Part shown: positions 8,085-15,799 of the stretch, one piece after another
Position numbering within the stretch: position 1 is the stretch's first letter
Layout of the letters: each line of letters opens with the position of its first letter
Assembly: GCA_025210475.1 (NCBI GenBank)
Contig: JAOARW010000082.1
Span: 1 to 39,053, forward strand
DNA length: 39,053 nt
Origin: Carboxylicivirga sp.
Lineage (GTDB): Bacteria; Bacteroidota; Bacteroidia; Bacteroidales; Marinilabiliaceae
Direction: 5' to 3'
Notes under the pieces: generated by a model
What the model saw: the letters and a program-made list of their open reading frames with translations, nothing else
Database searches by the model: none
Told to the model about the DNA's origin: nothing
Made by a program: the position numbers and the translations under genes

Positions 8085-9569
8085 ATGAGTGAGAATCAGA
8101 AAAGTCAAGGTCTAAGCAGACGTCGTTTCCTGACAAACACAGCATTGGCTGCAGCAGGTATAACGATTTTACCATCAAATGTAATCAGTGGTTTGGGACA
8201 TAAAGCGCCCAGTGATAAACTAAACATTGCCGGAGTTGGTGTTGGAGGCCGTGGTTTTGGAGTACTTAAAGCCATGGAAAGCGAGAACATCGTTGCGCTT
8301 TGTGATGTGGACTGGAAATACGCCAAGAATTGCTTCAATCATTTTCCAAAGGCTAAGAAATATTGGGACTGGCGTAAGATGTTCGATGAAATGGGTGACT
8401 CCATCGATGCCGTGATGATTGCCACAGCCGATCATACCCATGCTATAATTGCGGCACATGCCATTACATTGGGTAAGCATGTTTACGTTGAAAAGCCATT
8501 AACGCACACGGTTTACGAATCGCGCCTGTTAACCAAATTGGCTGCCAAATACAAAGTAGCAACCCAAATGGGTAACCAGGGAGCATCGGGCGAAGGTGTT
8601 GCTTTGAGCACTGAATGGATTCAGAATGGTGAAATTGGTGAAGTAAGAAAGGTTGAGGCTTTTACTGATCGTCCGATTTGGCCACAAGGTTTAAATCGGC
8701 CTGAAAACGATATGAAAGCGCCTGAAACATTAAACTGGGATTTATTCGTTGGCCCGGCAAAAATGCGTCCATACAATAGTATTTATACACCTTGGAACTT
8801 CCGTGGATGGTGGGACTTTGGTACGGGAGCCTTAGGCGATATGGCCTGTCACGTACTACACCCGGTATTTAAGGGATTGAACCTGGGATATCCGACCAAG
8901 GCACAAGGTAGCTCAACACTTTTATTAACCGATGCAGCTCCAACAGCACAGCGTGTGAAGTTGGTTTATCCGGAACGCAAAAAAGTGGGTAAGGTGAAAA
9001 TGCCGGAGGTAGAAGTGCATTGGTACGATGGCGGATTGCAGCCACTTAAGCCAGAAGGATGGCCGGCTGGCAAGAATATGAATAATGCCGGTGGTGGTGT
9101 GTTATTCCATGGGTCAAAAGATACGCTTGTTTGCGGTTGCTATGGTAAAGATCCTTGGTTATTATCTGGTCGTAAGCCAAGCGTGGCTAAAACACAGCCG
9201 CGCATAAAAACCAGCCACGAAATGGATTGGGTGCGCGCTTGTAAAGAGTCGGCAGCTAACCGTGTGGAAACACTTTCTCCATTTAGCGAAGCAGGACCAT
9301 TCAACGAAATGGTAGTAATGGGTGTATTGGCAGTTCGTTTACAGTCATTAAATAAAGAATTGGAGTGGGATGGACAAAACATGCGTTTTACAAACATCGA
9401 TGATAACGAAACCATACGCACGGTTATTCGCGATGGCTTTAAAATTCACGATGGTCACCCAACTTTTAACAAAGACTGGACGGATCCTGTGAATGCCAAT
9501 GCTTTTGCACAGGAGTTAATTAAGCACACCTATCGAAATGGATGGAGTTTGCCTCCAATGCCTAGATAG
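8085..9569 (+). CDS. Tat-exported Gfo/Idh/MocA family oxidoreductase
   Basis: This is a 494-residue NAD(P)-dependent sugar oxidoreductase of the Gfo/Idh/MocA family. SRRRFL at residues 11-16, followed by a hydrophobic stretch to about residue 35, is a twin-arginine signal. The protein is therefore probably folded with its cofactor and exported to the periplasm. The nucleotide-binding loop GVGVGGRGF follows at about 50-58, and the family motif EKPL is at 136-139 with the catalytic Lys137. The length fits the secreted Bacteroidota subgroup, which has a long C-terminal domain. It is the first of three co-directional genes together with a DUF1080 protein and an isomerase-like lipoprotein. That set suggests oxidation at C3 of a glycoside to a 3-keto sugar; the substrate is unknown. 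Confidence 0.9.
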   Translation: MSENQKSQGLSRRRFLTNTALAAAGITILPSNVISGLGHKAPSDKLNIAGVGVGGRGFGVLKAMESENIVALCDVDWKYAKNCFNHFPKAKKYWDWRKMFDEMGDSIDAVMIATADHTHAIIAAHAITLGKHVYVEKPLTHTVYESRLLTKLAAKYKVATQMGNQGASGEGVALSTEWIQNGEIGEVRKVEAFTDRPIWPQGLNRPENDMKAPETLNWDLFVGPAKMRPYNSIYTPWNFRGWWDFGTGALGDMACHVLHPVFKGLNLGYPTKAQGSSTLLLTDAAPTAQRVKLVYPERKKVGKVKMPEVEVHWYDGGLQPLKPEGWPAGKNMNNAGGGVLFHGSKDTLVCGCYGKDPWLLSGRKPSVAKTQPRIKTSHEMDWVRACKESAANRVETLSPFSEAGPFNEMVVMGVLAVRLQSLNKELEWDGQNMRFTNIDDNETIRTVIRDGFKIHDGHPTFNKDWTDPVNANAFAQELIKHTYRNGWSLPPMPR

Positions 9570-9642
9570 TTCGCAATAAACAATAAGAAATATTGGCAGA
9601 GCTAATGGTGATGGCATACAGCTGATAAGTAATAAGGGTAAT

Positions 9643-9688
9643 AGTGCATGGTGCATGGTGCTAATGCATACACTGTGCACCATGCACT
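9643..9688. repeat. AGTGCATGGTGCA inverted repeat
   Basis: AGTGCATGGTGCA (9643-9655) and its exact reverse complement (9676-9688) flank 20 bp in the gap between the oxidoreductase and the DUF1080 gene. Two imperfect copies of the same 13-mer occur near 38762-38788 after mutB, so this is a dispersed intergenic repeat. Its RNA hairpin could also adjust expression of the downstream genes. Confidence 0.75.
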
Positions 9689-9738
9689 GAGCAGTATTGG
9701 AATGATTCAGAAATTGCTAATAAATAAAAAACAGAACT

Positions 9739-10521
9739 ATGAAACAGATATTATTAATTTTAAGCGTAGTAATTGCTTTCGGAACAATGGCTTTTACCGG
9801 TAAGGAAGCCGGAGCTAAAAAAGCTAAGAAAAGTAAAAGCGTGCATAACAAGTTAACAAAGAAGGAAAAGAAGGATGGTTGGGTGCTTTTGTTTGATGGT
9901 AAAACATCGGGCGAATGGCGTAACTATGGTAAAACTACTTTCCCTGATGGCTGGGAAATTACAGAAGATGGAACAATTCATTGTCCGGGATCGGGGCGTG
10001 GAGAAGCAGGTGGTAAAAACCGTGGCGACATCATCTTTGGAGGTAAAAAGTTCTCAAATTTCCACTTGAAATTGGAATGGAAAATATCAGAAGGTGGTAA
10101 CTCAGGTATCTTCTATTTAGGTCAGGAAAATGATAAATTCGATTACATCTGGAAAACAGCTCCTGAGATGCAGATTCTGGATAATGAGCGTCATCCGGAT
10201 GCCAATGCGGGTCAAGATGGTAACCGTCAGGCCGGATCGTTGTATGATTTAGTGCCTGCCAATCCGCAAAATGCTAAACCAGCAGGTAAGTGGAACACAG
10301 TGGAGATAAAAGTATACAAAGGTTCGGTGTGGCACATTCAGAATGGTAAAACAGTTGTTGAATACCATTTGTGGACGCCAGAGTGGGAAGAAATGGTTGC
10401 AAAAAGCAAATTTCCGGGATTAAATGCTGAATGGGCCGATGTAGCGACAGAAGGTTATATCGGGCTTCAGGACCATGGCGATGATGTTTGGTTCCGTAAC
10501 ATTAAAATCAAAGAATTATGA
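9739..10521 (+). CDS. Secreted DUF1080 protein (3-keto-disaccharide hydrolase family)
   Basis: This 260-residue protein has a signal peptide at about 1-20 and a Lys-rich linker to about residue 45. The rest is one DUF1080 domain, a LamG-like jelly roll, opening with DGWVLLFDGKTSGEWRNYG and containing the SGIFYLGQE and PEMQILDNERHPDAN blocks typical of the family. Family members have been linked to cleavage of 3-keto-glycosides. The neighbouring Gfo/Idh oxidoreductase, which could make the 3-keto intermediate, supports that role here. Its stop overlaps the next start by 4 bp (ATGA), so the two genes are likely translationally coupled. Confidence 0.88.
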   Translation: MKQILLILSVVIAFGTMAFTGKEAGAKKAKKSKSVHNKLTKKEKKDGWVLLFDGKTSGEWRNYGKTTFPDGWEITEDGTIHCPGSGRGEAGGKNRGDIIFGGKKFSNFHLKLEWKISEGGNSGIFYLGQENDKFDYIWKTAPEMQILDNERHPDANAGQDGNRQAGSLYDLVPANPQNAKPAGKWNTVEIKVYKGSVWHIQNGKTVVEYHLWTPEWEEMVAKSKFPGLNAEWADVATEGYIGLQDHGDDVWFRNIKIKEL

Positions 10522-11363
10522 TTCGTTCCTTTCAACTGATTCTGTTACTTGCTCTTGTGCTGTTAAATGCCTGTTCAATGGGTTCGGCTAAAAAAGATAT
10601 TGGTTTGCAGCTTTGGTCGCTTCGCGACGACATGAAAGAAAATGTGCCGGCAACAATTCAGAGGGTGGGCGAAATGGGCTTCACGTTTATCGAGGCAGCC
10701 GGTTATTCTGAAGGTACATTTTATGGCATGGAGCCTGTGGCTTTCAAAAAGCTGTTGAATGATAATGGATTGGCCTTTGTTTCGTCGCACACAGGTAAAG
10801 CCTTACCGGATGACGAACAGTGGGATAAGACCATGCAATGGTGGGATCAATGTATCGATGCCCATGCGGCAGCCGGTGTTCAATATTTGGTTCAGCCATT
10901 TATGGATGGAAAAGGATATGGTTCGCTGGAGGATTTGAAACGCTACTGTGATTACTTTAATGTTATCGGAGAAAAGTGTCGCGAAAGGGGCATACGATTT
11001 GGTTACCACAATCACGATAAAGAATTTGAAGAGGTTGATGGCGTGGTGCGCTATGATTATATGCTTCAAAATACCGATCCCGAAAAGGTTTTCTTCCAAT
11101 TGGATTTGTATTGGATTATGAAGGGCGATAAAGTAGCTACTGATTATTTCGATAAGTACCCGGGGCGTTTTGTACTTTGGCATGTAAAAGATGAAAAAGA
11201 GCTGGGGCAAAGCGGGGAAATGGATTTCGAATCTTCATTTAAAGTTGGCGATAAAGCAGGGATGGAGCATTACATTATTGAAGTGGAACGCTACAATTAT
11301 ACACCGCTCGAAAGTGTAAAAATGAGCATAGATTTTTTATTGCAAGCTGAATATGCAAAATAG
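10518..11363 (+). CDS. Sugar phosphate isomerase/epimerase-like lipoprotein (AP2EC barrel)
   Basis: This 281-residue protein has a lipobox ending LLNAC (Cys19), so it is probably a periplasm-facing lipoprotein. The mature part is a xylose isomerase-like TIM barrel: IGLQLWSLRDDM opens it, and metal-binding-type segments follow (FGYHNHDKEFEEVDG, QLDLYWIMKGD, LWHVKDE). Its start codon overlaps the stop of the DUF1080 gene. In Bacteroidota such proteins often lie beside Gfo/Idh and DUF1080 genes. The likely role is isomerisation or epimerisation of, or elimination from, a keto-sugar intermediate in the envelope. The exact reaction cannot be read from the sequence. Confidence 0.87.
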   Translation: MIRSFQLILLLALVLLNACSMGSAKKDIGLQLWSLRDDMKENVPATIQRVGEMGFTFIEAAGYSEGTFYGMEPVAFKKLLNDNGLAFVSSHTGKALPDDEQWDKTMQWWDQCIDAHAAAGVQYLVQPFMDGKGYGSLEDLKRYCDYFNVIGEKCRERGIRFGYHNHDKEFEEVDGVVRYDYMLQNTDPEKVFFQLDLYWIMKGDKVATDYFDKYPGRFVLWHVKDEKELGQSGEMDFESSFKVGDKAGMEHYIIEVERYNYTPLESVKMSIDFLLQAEYAK

Positions 11364-11390
11364 TTGCTTTTAGATTTGGGTTTAGATTGG

Positions 11391-11424
11391 AGGGCATTCG
11401 TTTCGAATGCCCTTTATCTTTTTT
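11391..11424 (+). terminator. Rho-independent terminator after the keto-sugar operon
   Basis: AGGGCATTCG (11391-11400) and CGAATGCCCT (11404-11413) form a perfect 10-bp stem with a TTT loop, followed within four bases by a run of T. It lies between convergent transcription units. Confidence 0.9.
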
Positions 11425-11462
11425 TAATAAACTAGTGGCTAGGAGCTTTTGGGGATAGAAAG

Positions 11463-13847
11463 TTAAAACATTTTTTGTCCTGAAAATTCCATTGCTTCTC
11501 CTTTGCCAAAACCGTAGCTAAATCCGAGAATAACACGTCGGCCATCGCGTCGGCGCTCATCGAAGCGATAGAAACCTGCCTGATCTGATATAGATGTTCG
11601 ACGGTTCGATTTCGTCAGGTCACTAACGTTTAAATGAATCACGCCCCGGCCTTTCATAATCTTCTTTCTAAGCCCCAGATCAATGGTTGTTCGGGCTTTA
11701 TAAAGGTTTTGAATATCTTCGTAATCTGAGTTGTGGCGCAAGCGCATTTCCACATCGTAATCCGCAGGCAATTTAAGTTTTGTGGTTAATCGGGCCGAAT
11801 AGGCCGTGCTGCTAAAGTCAAAATTTGTGTTTTCAAATTGTCCCTCGCGATTATACGAACTGAAGGTGGCATCCACCATAAAGCTTAACCACTTGGCCGG
11901 CGATAGCTTACTGTTCAATTCCAGGCCTGTGCTATAGTTGTTACCAACATTTTCTTTTGTACTGATGGTGCGATCATCTTCCAGTTTAATAACATTGGTA
12001 ATAGCATCAGAGGTTCGTCGGTGAAACAACGAAGTGCTTAAGGAAGCTCCTTCCCATATGCTGACACCCGTTATTTCAAAGGCATTGGTGTACTCCGGTT
12101 TTAAATCGGGGTTACCGGTTTGAATGTTATAAACATCCCTGATGGAGAAAAACGGGTTCACATCCCACATGCGCGGCCGACTGATACGACGTGAGTAACC
12201 CGCCTGAATAGATAGTCCTTTGTTGAATTTATAACTGGCATGAGCACTTGGAAACCAATCGTTGTAGGCTGTTTCTTTTTTGGTGTCGGTGTTGCGAAGG
12301 AGGGTATTTAGCTGTGTATGCTCCATTCTCAGACCTGCTTTAATGCCAAATGCACCAAACTTTTGGTCGAAGGTTGAATAAAGAGCGGTGGTGTATTGCT
12401 TGTATTCAAATTCGTTGGTGTAGTTAAAGTCTTCCTTCCATTGCTTCTCTTCCCAATTGAAAAGTGCATAGTCGTTAATTAATGTTTCCATCAGGTATTT
12501 GGCTCCGCTTTCCAGTGTGGTGTTTTCATTGAAAGGATGCACGTAATCGGCCATAAAATTGTATTCCTTCTCCGAAAAGTCGGTTTTATTATACTGCTTC
12601 GAATCACTGGCGTCACCAATGATCACTCTGTTTTCAAAGTTCGATGTTTTATCTTTTCCAAAGTGCGAACCACTGGCATGCAATGTGAATTTCTGATCTT
12701 TATGTCGTTCAAACTGTTTCTCATAATTGAATTGAAATTCCAGCTTGGGATTAGTGCCTTCGGTCAGTTCCTGTCGTTCCGATTTTTCGAATACATTATT
12801 TTGAGAATCAACATTCCGGTATTCGAGCAAAGCATTCTCGTCTTCAATCTCGTAGCCAAAATGCCCCGATAGGGTGAGCATATTTAGGGGATTAATCTGG
12901 TAATCGGTACCAAGGACAAAATTATAAAACTGCTCATTTTTTTGGCCGTCTCCATCGGTGTAAAAGGTCGATGGATCCTCAACTTTTTTATCGATTGTAT
13001 AAGCTGAATATTCCGATTCGAAGCGTCGGTAACCTGCCCCCAGTTGGGTAAATAAGTTAAACTTCTCGGTGCGTCGGTTCAAGCTGAGGCCGAGGCTGTG
13101 GTTATGCGGATAGCCCGTGTTGATGGTTACGGCCCCATTGGTACCTTTTCGATCTTCCTTTTTCAGAACCAGGTTTAAAATGCCCGATGTGCCTTCGGCA
13201 TCATATTTAGCCGATGGATTGGTGATCACCTCTACTTTTTCGATCATCTCGGCAGTAATGGTACCCAGCGAATTACCTTCGGTAATAACCGATGGTTTAC
13301 CATTGATTAAAATCAGAACATTGGAATTGCCCCGCAGGCTAACCGTTCCTTCAATGTTGACATTTACCGATGGAACATTATTCAGTACATCGAGAGCCGA
13401 GCCTCCGGCACTGGTCAAATCCTGACCTACATTAAACACACGCTTATCTGTTTTAAATTCAATGCTTGACTTTTCACTGGTTACGGTTACTTCATTCAAA
13501 CTTTTGCTATCCATTGTTAAGGCAATTTCATTGAAATGAATGCCCTTGTTTTGTATGCTGTAATCCCTGATGATTAAAGGATCGAAACCAACAAAATTGA
13601 TTTTAATGTAGATTTCTTCTTCGGGACTTTCCAGTTCAAAGTTTCCTTCGTGGTCGGATATTGAACCCGTAATTAATTCGTCTTTAGTATTGTATATGCG
13701 AATGGTCGCAAATTCAACCGGCTGGTGATTATCCGATTCAACAATTTTACCTGTTACCCGGATATGGTTTTTCTCTTGTGCCATTGTTGTTTGGGGAAAA
13801 GCGAGGGCAATTACCCAAAACAATATAGTCCATACGTATTTGTTCAT
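11463..13847 (-). CDS. TonB-dependent-receptor-type outer-membrane barrel protein
   Basis: This is an outer-membrane receptor of about 794 residues. A longer reading starts at 13889, but the Met at 13847 begins a clean signal peptide ending TTMAQ, so I prefer it. Next comes a carboxypeptidase-regulatory-like domain (VTGKIVESDNHQPVEFATI), about residues 25-110. A plug-like domain follows (GGSALDVLNNVPSVNV, ILINGKPS, VEVITNPSAKYDAEGTSGI), then a large beta barrel rich in aromatic residues. It fits the OMP_b-brl_3 group rather than SusC, and no SusD is adjacent. The cargo is unknown. It is divergent from a LytS/LytTR two-component pair, with a putative LytTR site in the shared upstream region. 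Confidence 0.9.
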   Translation of the reverse strand: MNKYVWTILFWVIALAFPQTTMAQEKNHIRVTGKIVESDNHQPVEFATIRIYNTKDELITGSISDHEGNFELESPEEEIYIKINFVGFDPLIIRDYSIQNKGIHFNEIALTMDSKSLNEVTVTSEKSSIEFKTDKRVFNVGQDLTSAGGSALDVLNNVPSVNVNIEGTVSLRGNSNVLILINGKPSVITEGNSLGTITAEMIEKVEVITNPSAKYDAEGTSGILNLVLKKEDRKGTNGAVTINTGYPHNHSLGLSLNRRTEKFNLFTQLGAGYRRFESEYSAYTIDKKVEDPSTFYTDGDGQKNEQFYNFVLGTDYQINPLNMLTLSGHFGYEIEDENALLEYRNVDSQNNVFEKSERQELTEGTNPKLEFQFNYEKQFERHKDQKFTLHASGSHFGKDKTSNFENRVIIGDASDSKQYNKTDFSEKEYNFMADYVHPFNENTTLESGAKYLMETLINDYALFNWEEKQWKEDFNYTNEFEYKQYTTALYSTFDQKFGAFGIKAGLRMEHTQLNTLLRNTDTKKETAYNDWFPSAHASYKFNKGLSIQAGYSRRISRPRMWDVNPFFSIRDVYNIQTGNPDLKPEYTNAFEITGVSIWEGASLSTSLFHRRTSDAITNVIKLEDDRTISTKENVGNNYSTGLELNSKLSPAKWLSFMVDATFSSYNREGQFENTNFDFSSTAYSARLTTKLKLPADYDVEMRLRHNSDYEDIQNLYKARTTIDLGLRKKIMKGRGVIHLNVSDLTKSNRRTSISDQAGFYRFDERRRDGRRVILGFSYGFGKGEAMEFSGQKMF

Positions 13848-13920
13848 CTCGACGAATAAATTGATTATAATGCGAATGAAGAAGAACACAGGCAGATGGC
13901 GAAATTTATTCGTTGGGCTA

Positions 13921-13928
13921 CCAAAGTA
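13921..13928 (-). promoter_or_regulatory. Near-consensus -7 box for the TonB-type receptor gene
   Basis: Read on the minus strand this is TACTTTGG, one base short in spacing of the Bacteroidota TAnnTTTG box. It lies about 75 bp upstream of the receptor start at 13847. The putative LytTR site at 13964-13992 would lie roughly 50-80 bp upstream of the resulting start site, a usual activator position. This is inference. Confidence 0.35.
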
Positions 13929-13963
13929 TCCGGTTTAACTGCAATAATTGAAAGAACATGTCA

Positions 13964-13992
13964 TTCGTCGACTAATTGACGTTGTTCGTCGA
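13964..13992 (+). promoter_or_regulatory. Putative LytTR regulator binding site
   Basis: The octamer TTCGTCGA occurs at 13964-13971 and again at 13985-13992, exactly 21 bp apart and in the same orientation. LytTR-domain regulators typically bind two direct repeats of about 9 bp separated by about 12 bp, so the geometry matches. The site is 55 bp upstream of the kinase/LytTR operon and in the intergenic region shared with the divergent receptor. A third copy lies on the opposite strand at 13849-13856, next to the receptor start codon. Confidence 0.6.
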
Positions 13993-14046
13993 TTTATATT
14001 TAGCATTTAGATTATATTTATTCGATTTGTATAAAACCGTATTGCA

Positions 14047-15042
14047 ATGAGAAACATCAGCCGGCTCAAACGTGAAATTATTTATTGGGGAATATTATTT
14101 ATTTTATTGTTTCTGTTTGAGGCATTCGAGCGTCACCATTCTCATTTTGAGTGGAATCAGTTTTTCTTTATTCTGCTCTATTGCTTTGCGTCAATCTTTA
14201 TCAGTTACGTTTTAATTCCTCAGTTTCTTTATAAAAAGAAGATATTAAAATTCAGCCTCAGCATAGGTGTAACCTTTGTAATGGTTGGATTGATTGAAGA
14301 ATTGATTCTCGAAAAATTGTTCAGCGAATATGAAGTAGCCGTGCATTTTAATATGTTTTCGGCTTTTGTTTCGATGCTGCCACCCATTTTAATCTTTACA
14401 GGATTTAAGTTTGCCTGGGATGCTTTGGAGAAGGAAAATAAAATCGAAAAGCTAAGTCGCGTCGCGGCCGAAAATGAGTTGCTTTTTCTGAACTCACAGA
14501 TAAATCCTCACTTTTTATTCAATAACCTGAATAATCTTTATGCTTCAGCTTTAGAGAATTCACCGCATACACCGCACATTATTTTGCAACTGTCGTCCAT
14601 ACTGCGATACATGCTGTATGATTGTCGAAAACCATGTGTTGCTTTAAGCAGTGAAGTCGAAAATCTGGAGAAATTTATCGGACTGTATCGGCTGCAGTTG
14701 GGCAGTGACAGTGAAATAATTTTCGATGTGCAGGGTGTTAACCGCCATTTGCAGATTGCACCTTTAATAATTATTGTCTTTGTCGAAAATGCTTTTAAGC
14801 ATTCTCAATCAAGCCAAACCAGTGCCATAAAGATTAATATTGCGCTGCGGGTAGAAGATAATACCCTTAAATTTACTTGCGAAAACACCTATGGTGAAGA
14901 GGCCAACACTCAGGACCTGGCCAAAGGAATAGGACTGGCCAATGTAAAGAATAAGCTTCGATTGGTATATCCCGATTCACACCGCTTGGAAATTTCCCGA
15001 AACGAAGGTTGGTATAAAGTGTTTTTAGAAATTGAATTGTAA
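14047..15042 (+). CDS. LytS/YehU-type membrane sensor histidine kinase
   Basis: This 331-residue kinase has four predicted membrane helices in residues 12-125 and no separate periplasmic sensor domain. A short helical linker leads to the His_kinase (PF06580-type) block, NSQINPHFLFNNL, with phospho-acceptor His155. The ATP-binding part contains IIVFVENAFKHS (N box) and GIGLANVKNKLRLVYP. It should phosphorylate the LytTR regulator encoded immediately after it; the stop and the next ATG abut. The signal is not known. Its position divergent from an outer-membrane receptor suggests that the pair controls that receptor. Confidence 0.93.
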   Translation: MRNISRLKREIIYWGILFILLFLFEAFERHHSHFEWNQFFFILLYCFASIFISYVLIPQFLYKKKILKFSLSIGVTFVMVGLIEELILEKLFSEYEVAVHFNMFSAFVSMLPPILIFTGFKFAWDALEKENKIEKLSRVAAENELLFLNSQINPHFLFNNLNNLYASALENSPHTPHIILQLSSILRYMLYDCRKPCVALSSEVENLEKFIGLYRLQLGSDSEIIFDVQGVNRHLQIAPLIIIVFVENAFKHSQSSQTSAIKINIALRVEDNTLKFTCENTYGEEANTQDLAKGIGLANVKNKLRLVYPDSHRLEISRNEGWYKVFLEIEL

Positions 15043-15747
15043 ATGATAAAGAGTATCATAATAGAAGATCAGGAGCCAGCGCAGCGCATTCTGAAAAAAT
15101 ACCTTTCGGATACCAATGATGTTGAGCTTATAGGTGTTTTCAGAGATGCCTTAAGTGCCCTTGATTTTCTGAAACAAAACCCCGTAGATCTGATTTTTCT
15201 GGATATCCATCTGCCAAAACTTTCAGGCATGGATTTTTTATCGGTGGTTTCGCCCCGTCCACAGATTATTTTAACCACCGCCTTTACAGAATATGCCATC
15301 GAAAGTTATGAATTTGATGTAACGGATTATTTACTGAAACCCTTTTCGTTTGAACGTTTTATCAAGGCAGTTTACAAGGTGAAAAAGCAACTGGCTATTG
15401 AACATGTTGATGATAAGCAAGAGGAACTGGACAAGAACATCCTGATAAAGGTGGGGCACGATCATGTTAAAATCGCCTTTGCTGATATCATGTACATTAA
15501 GGCTGATGGGGATTATACCCAGGTGTATACAAACCAGAAACGATTCATGGTATTACAATCTCTAAAATATTGGATGGATAAGGTACCCAATAAAAACTTC
15601 TGTCAAATCCATCGCTCTTGCATCATTAATGCTGCATACATTCAGAAGTTTACGAGCAATACTGTTTATATTGCTGATGAAGCATTACCGGTGGGGCGGG
15701 TGTATAAGAAAAGTTTCACAGATCTGTTTGAAAAATTGAGCCAATAA
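15043..15747 (+). CDS. LytTR-family response regulator
   Basis: This 234-residue regulator has a CheY-like receiver at about 1-120, with acidic Glu8/Asp9, phospho-acceptor Asp54 in IFLDIHLP, and YLLKPFSF at the end of the domain. A LytTR DNA-binding domain follows at about 140-232, with ADIMYIKADGDYTQVYT and FCQIHRSCIINAAYI. Its ATG directly follows the kinase stop, so the two form one unit. LytTR domains bind paired direct repeats in one turn-phased array; such a pair lies upstream of this operon at 13964-13992, which suggests autoregulation and control of the divergent receptor. Confidence 0.94.
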   Translation: MIKSIIIEDQEPAQRILKKYLSDTNDVELIGVFRDALSALDFLKQNPVDLIFLDIHLPKLSGMDFLSVVSPRPQIILTTAFTEYAIESYEFDVTDYLLKPFSFERFIKAVYKVKKQLAIEHVDDKQEELDKNILIKVGHDHVKIAFADIMYIKADGDYTQVYTNQKRFMVLQSLKYWMDKVPNKNFCQIHRSCIINAAYIQKFTSNTVYIADEALPVGRVYKKSFTDLFEKLSQ

Positions 15748-15779
15748 AAAAGACTGCTCAAAGAGGATTGAACAGCCTT
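15744..15779 (-). terminator. Terminator of the WG-repeat gene, shared convergent gap
   Basis: On the minus strand a 12-bp stem (two G:T pairs) joins 15768-15779 with 15750-15761 around a 6-base loop, followed by a T run at 15746-15750. It lies between the convergent LytTR regulator and WG-repeat genes and may also slow plus-strand transcription. Confidence 0.75.
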
Positions 15780-15799
15780 AGATATATTGTAATTTCAGT

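Noticed and set aside
10803..11210. Long open frame antisense to the isomerase-like gene
   Set aside because: It lies wholly within a well-supported gene on the other strand, has no signal or ribosome site, and its residues (runs of Ile and Phe) look like a shadow frame.
12537..12872. 111-residue open frame antisense to the receptor gene
   Set aside because: Mirror frame of the TonB-type receptor; no supporting start context or motif.
13890..14046. Small RNA or riboswitch in the divergent receptor/kinase gap
   Set aside because: No stable conserved fold or known riboswitch motif seen; the phased octamers and promoter-like boxes explain the region better.
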